Of a stretch of DNA of 64,000 bases, positions 56,580 through 64,000 are shown piece after piece. Position 1 is the first letter of the stretch; each line of letters begins with the position of its first letter. The notes below the pieces were generated by a model. The model did not search any database. It was not told the DNA's origin and saw only the letters and a program-made list of their open reading frames with translations. The stretch lies in NCBI GenBank assembly GCA_905250075.1, contig CAJNOP010000098.1, positions 66,618 to 130,617 of the forward strand, read 5' to 3'. Source of the stretch: Rotaria sp. Silwood1. Its lineage: Eukaryota; Rotifera; Eurotatoria; Philodinida; Philodinidae. The position numbers and the translations under genes are program-made.

Positions 56580-59010
56580 ATGTATATTTTGTTAATATTA
56601 ATATTAATTTGTATATCATATTGTGATATAAATGTGTCAATTGATAATAAAAAAGGTGAATATAATATAATAATTAATAATCGAGTATGGCTTCGTTCAT
56701 CATATACATGTTTATATAATAATAATAAATGGTTAACATCTAAAGATGAATCTCTTTATTTAATTGATTCATATGTAAAACAAGGATATGATTTAATATT
56801 AGGAGAATTTAATGAAACTAATTTTATTTATAATTTTAATTTAAATAATAAATCTTTAAATGTAACTGGAAGAATTCGTCAATGGAAATCAATTCCAGCA
56901 ATAACATTTCATTTTGATAATAATTTATCTATTTTAAATAATGATATTCTATTGAATATGGATCAAGTTCAAACTGTTTTTCCTTCATTTTATATTGAAA
57001 AAATTGATAAAAATGATCATCGAGCTTATTTTACATTTGGAGGTATTTTAACTTCTTCTTCTTTTTTTTTTTCTTTCTTTATTTTAAAATAAATAAATAT
57101 GTTAAATAAAGGAATGATGATGGGTGATCTTGAAAAACATGCTGGAATATGGAATTCAAAAAGTCGATTTATAAAAACTGGTATAAGTGGTGGACCAATA
57201 ATTATATTTAATTCAAGTGAATATGGTCAACATAATGCTATTATTATTTCATCATTTTCACAATTTATGTCAACTTCTTTATCAATTAATAAAAATATTT
57301 TAGAATATGGATATATAGGTTCAATTAAATCAATACCAATTAATTCAAGTTATTCTTTAATTATTTATTATTCATCAAATGGAATAAATCAACTTATGGA
57401 ACAATGGGGAATAACAATGCAAAAAGTATTTAATAGAACAAATCAATATAGATTAAATGATTTAACTATTAATTATCTTGGTTATTATACTGATAATGGA
57501 GCTTATTATTATTATCATACTCTATCTAATATGAATTATGAACAAACAATAATTAAAATAAAAGAAAATTTGTCTCTTCCAATTCATTATATTCAATTAG
57601 ATTCTTGGTGGTATTATAAAGGTTTAGGTAATGGTGTTAAAGAATGGATTGCTCGTCAAGATATATTTCCAGATGGTCTTAAAGGATTAAATAAAAAATT
57701 AAAAAATTTTCCATTATTATTACATAATCGATATTGGTCATCAGATACAATTTATTCAAATAAATATAATTTTGTAATTGATAATTTAAATTTAAAAAGT
57801 CTTCCATTAGGTAATGATTCATTTTGGATTGATTTATTTAATAAATCATCAAAAGATTTTAATATTATATTATATGAACAAGATTGGATGAATCATCAAA
57901 CAATTGATTTTATTCCCATAATTACAGATTTTAATCTTGGACGACAATGGTTAATATCAATGGGTTATGCAGCTAATTTATTTAATATAAATATACAATA
58001 TTCAATGTGTTTACCACGACATGCACTTCAAGCTTTAGAAATAAATCGTGTTACACAAGCAAGAGTATCTGATGATTATTATGTACATATTCGAAGAAAA
58101 ATTGATCAATGGAATATAGGTATATCATCTATGTTAGCTAATGCTATTGGAATAGCTCCATTTAAAGATGTTTTTTGGTCAACAGAATATCAACCTGATG
58201 CTCCTTATAAATCAAAAGCTGAAGAAATCTTACCAGATAGAGAAATTCTTATATCAACATTGTCAACTGGACCAGTGGCATTTGGTGATGGAATTAATTA
58301 TGTTGATAAAGAACGTATAATGAGATGTTGTCGTCAAGATGGTCTTATATTAAAACCTTCGAAACCATTAACTATGATCGATTTATTAATTTCTGATTGG
58401 GCTCTTCATCAAGGTATTATACAAGGCGAACTTTATTCAACGAAAACAATTATGTAAAATTCGATCTTTTTTTTTTTTCTTTTTTATATTTTAATTAAAA
58501 AAATAATTTTCTGTTTTCTTTTTCTTAAGAAATGATAAAATATTTTCTATAATATTTGCATCATCAATGCGACGTAGTTATTCAATAAAACCTTCAATGA
58601 TTGGATCAAGTGATGGAATTATTTGGTCATATGATAATCCATATGATATATTTAAATTTGATGAAAATCATTCACTTGAAATATCAAATAAAAAATGTCA
58701 TTTTAAATCATATTGTCTTTGGTATAGTTCACCAATATTCATATTTAATGATTCTTTATCAACTAAATATTCTTTTATGGGCGAATTAAATAAATGGACA
58801 TTTATTAGTCAACAAAGATTTACTTCTTTAAAAATTAATTCTCAAAATACACAAATGACAATTATTGTTGAAGGTGTTAACAATGAATTTGTAGATTTAT
58901 TGGTTTATCATTCGAAATTTGAATCTATTATTCATGTTATTTGTCATTTTCATTTCAATCATCTAAAAGCTCAAGTCATTATCAATTCTACAAATGTTAT
59001 TTGTTCATAA
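56580..59010 (+). CDS. Secreted glycoside-hydrolase-like protein (alpha-galactosidase clan fold)
   Basis: Exons 56580-57042, 57112-58453 and 58530-59010 give 761 aa in phase. The first 15 residues (MYILLILILICISYC) are a signal peptide, so it is probably secreted or lysosomal. A beta-sandwich-like N-terminal region is followed by a TIM-barrel-like core: IHYIQLDSWWYYKG at about residue 313 recalls the QLDDGW motif of the GH27/GH36 alpha-galactosidase clan, then DIFPDGLKGL, ILYEQDWMNHQ at about 406 (a candidate for the catalytic aspartate strand), YSMCLPRHALQALE and TGPVAFGDGI. A C-terminal beta domain follows. Substrate unknown. It could instead be a non-catalytic relative; I cannot confirm both catalytic acids. 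Many N-glycosylation sequons fit an extracellular location. Confidence 0.75.
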
Positions 59011-60169
59011 TATATATATACAATTGAACATTTTTTTTTTATATATGTATATATAAATTAAGATTTTATTTTTGTTATTTGTAAATAATGACAAGTTTTG
59101 TTAGATAATTAAAAATAATCTAACCAGTTATTGAAATCTAATGTTAAATAAAATAGATTTTTGTAAATATATGATTAATTGTTCTGATTGAATATTTCAA
59201 TTGATAAATAAACATCTATAATAGAATAGAAACAAATCATGTCAATTGAAAGTTATTTGACTTTCTATGAATATTTTTAAACAAACCGAGAGAAAAAAAT
59301 ATATTTATTGTTCAATGGTAACAAGATAACAATAAACGAAAAGATAAAATAGATTTTTTTTATTATTTTTTAAAGTAAAATTGATAGAAGAAAAATTAAA
59401 TCAAATCAAAGTTTCATATATTCAAGTTTATCAGTCGTAATGGCATTCGGTCAAATATTCACACTGATTGATTTGATTATCTCAATTGTAAACTTGACAG
59501 GTAGTTAAATAAAATATAGTTAAAACATATGTTGCTACTTAGAAGATAAATTAGCTTGAGAAAAATGATTGAATTATTCTACTCTACTAAAATCAACATA
59601 TTGTTGAGTAGTTCATAGTTATTGAGTATTTTGTCTACCTGCAATGCAGACATGAGAGATTTAAGTTATCTTAAGAATTATCTAATAATTTTTTTGAACA
59701 ATAAAATTAGAATAAAACAAACTTTCGATAATCATGCAATAAATAAGAAACTATCAGATTGATAAGATTTGTTGAGTTGAGTATGCAAAAATCATTAAAA
59801 AATCTTTTCGTATATGTTAGATTATGTAATATATGCTTATATTATATTGATTATTAGAAAAAAAAACGATGAGCGTATTAAGATCATAGGATAAAATGAT
59901 CTAGATATTTATTGATTAAGCTAAACAAGGTCAACTAGAGCTAAAGGATTTTGATTGAGCTTGTTTTCGTAATTGATCTTGGAAAAAAAACAACAATCGT
60001 TTTATTTGTGAAAGTAATATTTCACAGTAAATAAAATATACTGATTTTGAACAGTATGAAATAATGAACAATTTAAATTCGAAATCGACCATTACTGTTT
60101 GATGCAACTCAATTAACATCACCCTTGAGTAGCTTTACTTAACGGTTAATATTAATAAAAACATGGACG
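59011..60169. other. Intergenic stretch
   Basis: AT-rich 3' flank of the GH-like gene. A frame at 59931-60122 is unsupported. No repeat identified. Confidence 0.45.
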
Positions 60170-60830
60170 ATAGGAATCACTTAATTCATTAATATTTTAC
60201 AGTTCATGCATTTCTTTCCTTATGATTGATTATGGAACAAGTAAATTTAAATCAAATGAAATCTTTAGTATGTCTTTCAGCTGTAGTGCAGAGGCTTTAC
60301 TGAAATTATCAGCCGTTTACCATATAGTTTTTTGCTTGAGATATGCGTCAAACAAAGGTCAACATTAGTTCGTTTGGTCTTGCAAAATTATGTTTGGCTT
60401 TTGCGTTCTATATATTAATTTTTTTATTTGAAAGAACATGTTAGAATATTATGTTAAAACATCCCTAGTTTTTGAAGTTTTTTTTTCGGAGTATTGAATT
60501 AATAATTTTTTTCCTTCTAGACAAAACAAAAATTTAAAAAGACGGCTTCGACAGCTGCTGTATTCTGACATGCACTTTAAAACGAAAAAAGATGAATATA
60601 TACAATGAAGAGTCAACAATAATTTTCGGAGACCAAACAAGCTACTATTGACCTTTATTTGATGCATATCTTCCGAAAACCTCATGATAGACGACTGAAA
60701 ATTGTAGAAAAGCCTATTCACTATAACCCAAACATATTCGAAAATTTCATGTAATTTGAATGCACTTGACCGAAAAACAGTCATGAGGAGATACAGAGCA
60801 TGAATATGAAGTTTAAGTTATCTCTGTTAA
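60170..60830. repeat. Old 0.66-kb imperfect inverted repeat, centre near 60500
   Basis: 'gagatatgcgtcaaacaaag' (about 60340) is mirrored by the reverse complement of the sequence around 60653-60672 (gatatgcatcaaataaaggtc). Matching continues outward ('tttggtct', 'aaatcaaatgaaat') to about 60200 and 60810, and inward to about 60430 and 60590. The arms share roughly two thirds of positions by eye. The open frame at 60449-60784 falls inside and is not a gene. Confidence 0.72.
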
Positions 60831-63085
60831 TAAATTACCTACTTAAGGTTAAGAGGATAATTAGTTGACATGCGAGCAATATTGTTTCATTCAATTTTTT
60901 CGAGATTAGAGAAGATCTATATGCCAAAAATAGCGATCTTCTCCTAAAACTTGAGTAAAAGTTGCCTGAATCTCTATTCGGTTTTCCAAAGTTCGAAGTT
61001 GCGTATTGTTAGGCTTCAAAAGTCTAAATTTTGACACTGTTAGTCAAGTGTTATTAAAAAAAAATGTTATTTTCGAAAACGGTGTTGATGTCAGTGTTGA
61101 TCTTCTATTTGGTCACAACAACAACAACCACGTCCGTATCCTACAGTCAGACCACTCATCTACACACATCTCATTCTCATAGTCTAGCAAAAACAGTCAT
61201 TGGAGAGTATTTATAGAATGATGATCTAACTGTATGATCAATTTTTTGGTCTGCAACTCACGCTTGTTTGCAATCAAATATAGTACTCAATGATATTTCT
61301 ATTACCTTATACTTTTATCTATCAATTGAATTCTTGACGCTTAGGATACCTTGGATCAGAATTCCAACATTTCTTGAATGGCTTAGTTTCAAACCTATTC
61401 CAAATCTAATTGTCTTAACTCCGAATATTATTCCTTGGGTTCTATGGATTGAATAATTCGATGACTTGAGTCGAGTAAATTATGAAGAAGAAACTGCATG
61501 ATCAAAAAAATCTAATTCAACTTTCAACTGTCAATGAAGCGAGTAAGTAGATAGGGATTTGATATTGTAGTGAATAGGAAAGAATAGTTATAGGAGATAA
61601 CAACCGTGACCATCGTCATTTTTCTTCAAATTCTGTTAGATAAGTTTGTCTGAATCGTCACTTTCAAAATGTTCGAAGTTGATTAAAACAGTGAAGTCAA
61701 TATCTCGAGTATTGTTATTAGATTTGTCAAATATTCATTTTCATATTATATTGATTTTTTTCCAAAGATGAAATTATATCGATTCTTCAATCGAGAACTG
61801 TTCTTTTTTGAAAATTGAAAAGATGAATTTACGTTGTAACGATATCAATGATGTCAGCACAAGATATTTCCGTCTTTGCTATTTATGTATAGCATCTTAT
61901 CTTCATTAATGGTATCGATAACAACAATCAGTTCGATCTGTAAATAAGTTCTATTTTGTTAATTAGGATATGGTCGAAAATCTGAAGGAAAAAAAGAAAT
62001 TATTGAACCAATCAAATATTCGAAGTTTTGTTAGTTTCTTGATAACTTGTTCAAAGACAAAAGTGAAAATCCAATGACATGTGATGATGGTCGATACTCC
62101 TTTATTAATAAGAAAAATATTTATGATTATTATAGAGAAAGACGGAAGATGTGATACTTTAGTCAGAACAATAATTATTTCGATTTGAGATAGCGGATCT
62201 TCTCATTGATTTCTGTTGTTCAATGTTATATCTTATTTAAAATTTCAAAGCAAATGATTTCGTCGGCAAATGCAACATATCAAAATAGAGATACCTCATC
62301 TTGCATTTAATCCCAATCGAAGATTAGGCGACTCGGGTGTATTATCGTATTCCTTAATCTTCTTATGCGTTTTCTCATTACAGATTTGTAATAGGATGAA
62401 AAATGCATCTATCACGCCTCTTTTCAATATTCTATTACAACATTTTGAGCTATGACAAGTCATAAGTTCAAGTAACACAGAGTCATCGTGATAAAAGAAT
62501 GAAAAGCACGTTCTATCTTTTGAAATAGCTCATTTCTAAAGCAGTTTGTTGTCGATACTAATGCGATACTATTAGGTGTCAAATAGTTTTATAGAAAACA
62601 TCCAGAAGTATGAACTCATTTCATGCATGTATAAGAAGCAAAATGAGTAATTTTTTAATGAAATGGATCTTGTGACTAGTTCTAGGGATAAGAACCAAAA
62701 TCAAATTGATGAGGATACCAAGACGCTAAGCGAAAGAATTGTGACCATAAGAAAAACAACTTATCTGAGAGACGCTGTGCGTATAAACATATTTTTTTGT
62801 AATGATGCCTTTATAATTTAATCAAGACTTCGATTACCTATTCTCTTATTTAGATATTCTTCCGGATATCATTGCACCTCTGCGTCACAAGTAGATTACT
62901 CACAAAATGTTATGGTGTCTCAGTTATAAACGAATAAAGAGTAAAATTTAAAGGTCTAAAAAATTCTGTAAGCGATTAATGTTTTTTTTTAAGTACTTAA
63001 TCTAATTTTCAGTTCAAAAAGATGTCTAATTCTAGAAAGACATTAGCAGATTTTGGTAACTGTATTCAGTTAATCGTATATTACC
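60831..63085. other. Intergenic stretch upstream of the GPCR
   Basis: 2.2 kb with no supported gene. The frames at 61268-61456 and 62270-62455 have no domain. Composition is slightly less AT-rich than left of 60100. Confidence 0.45.
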
Positions 63086-64000
63086 ATGATCGACAATTAT
63101 ATTGATACACTCAATAATGTGATCAGTTACATCACACTCATCGTACCATATTTGGCTATTATTGTTGGTACATTGGGTGCTCTCTGTAATTTTCTCACAT
63201 TTACTGCAAGACAGCTACGCAAGAATGCATGCGCTTTCTATTTCTTATGTTCGGCTGTGTTCGATCTCATCTCGCTCTTATTTGGTGGTCTCACACGGCT
63301 CATGATCGATCATTACACCAGTCTACTTCCCAATGAATCTTCATTATTTTGTAAATTACGTATCTATTTTGCATCTCTTATGCCAGGTTTGGCAATCTAT
63401 TGTCTTACATTTTCTTCAATCGATCGGTGTTTATTGACTTCGAGATCAATAAACTGTCGTGCTTGGAGTTGTATCAAAGTGGCTCGCTGCACAGTAGCCA
63501 TGACTACCGTCATCTGGCTACTCTCTGGTATATATGTTATCATCTATTATGACGTGCAGATGCTAGGTAACAACACCAATGTTTTTTCTTATGTGTACCT
63601 CATAATGACGTCTACATTATTTTTAGTAGCGTCTACGCTCTTTTATGTTACTTACTCATACCCTGTGCAACTATGTTCATTTCTAGTATCCTGGCTATGG
63701 TACATATCAAAGCGTTGCAACGTCGTGTGGGAACTTTACAATCCCGACGAATAGTAAACCGTCGTGCCGATCACCATCTGATTATAATGATGTTTGTACA
63801 AGTTGGTCTGAGTCTTATCTTTCTCTCGTTTCGCATTGCTTCTCTAATATATTCGTTATTGACAAACAATATAAAAAAGAACATCTATAGACTTACAATA
63901 GAATCGTTCATTACTCAGTTAAGTTTCACTTTGTATACCGTCAATTTCTCCAAGTCATTCATCATATACACTCTCACAAGCCGAGTATTTCGTGACGTCT
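63086..64000 (+). pseudogene. FMRFamide-receptor-like GPCR, frameshifted and cut by the window edge
   Basis: The start ATG (63086) leads into TM1 (IVPYLAIIVGTLGALCNFL), TM2 (YFLCSAVFDLISLLFGGLTR), TM3 with a DRY-like SSIDRCLLTS, and TM4 (VAMTTVIWLLSGIYVII). Between about 63605 and 63665 the reading frame moves by one base. In the new frame TM5 (LCYLLIPCATMFISSILAMV) runs into HIKALQRR and then TM6 and TM7 (HHLIIMMFVQVGLSLIFLSF, then QLSFTLYTVNFSKSFIIY), still open at 64000. Such rhodopsin-class receptors are expanded in bdelloids and are mostly single-exon. A single 1-nt indel could be a true pseudogene mutation or a consensus error. The ligand is unknown. Confidence 0.78.

Noticed and set aside
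1..64000. CRISPR arrays, rRNA genes, bacterial operons
   Set aside because: No regularly spaced direct repeats with unique spacers, no rRNA-like sequence, and the genes have spliceosomal introns.

Overview
The window looks like nuclear DNA of a small invertebrate, most likely a bdelloid rotifer. The sequence is AT-rich. Its genes are cut by many very short GT-AG introns, mostly about 50-60 bp. Two gene families typical of bdelloids are present: a mono-ADP-ribosyltransferase fused to kinesin-light-chain-like TPRs, and a FMRFamide-receptor-like GPCR. Assorted DNA transposons and foldback elements are scattered through it. The organism assignment is inference; no search was possible.

Layout. 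1-4290 is dominated by tandem arrays: a 122-bp dimeric array, a 63-bp array split by a small foldback element, and a ~105-bp array of about 20 units. A short GRDP-like gene lies at 5999-6496. A decayed Tigger/pogo-like transposon flanked by TA fills 7939-10114. Two membrane transporters follow on the minus strand: a six-exon OATP/SLCO transporter (10711-14346) and a 17-exon ABC half-transporter (19557-26400), two of whose introns have been invaded by inverted-repeat elements. A decayed hAT element (27194-31752) carries a nearly perfect foldback inside its transposase. Next come a one-exon 762-aa dehydrogenase/FAD-oxidoreductase fusion (33031-35319, minus) and a broken ART-TPR gene (36662-39820, plus).

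42030-42714 encodes selenoprotein S, with an in-frame UGA as penultimate codon and a convincing SECIS-like hairpin in the 3' UTR at 42757-42825. This is the most informative finding here. Downstream are a hAT-like element with an internal foldback, tRNA-Ala(TGC), TSG101 (ESCRT-I), the mitochondrial SAM carrier SLC25A26, SIRT5, a secreted alpha-galactosidase-clan-like protein, an old 0.66-kb foldback, and a 5' partial, frameshifted GPCR running off the right edge.

The genes are independent housekeeping or lineage-specific loci with no operon-like arrangement. I rebuilt full exon chains with consistent reading phase for SLCO, ABC, SELENOS, TSG101, SLC25A26, SIRT5 and the GH-like gene. Those chains are the strongest evidence that these genes are intact.
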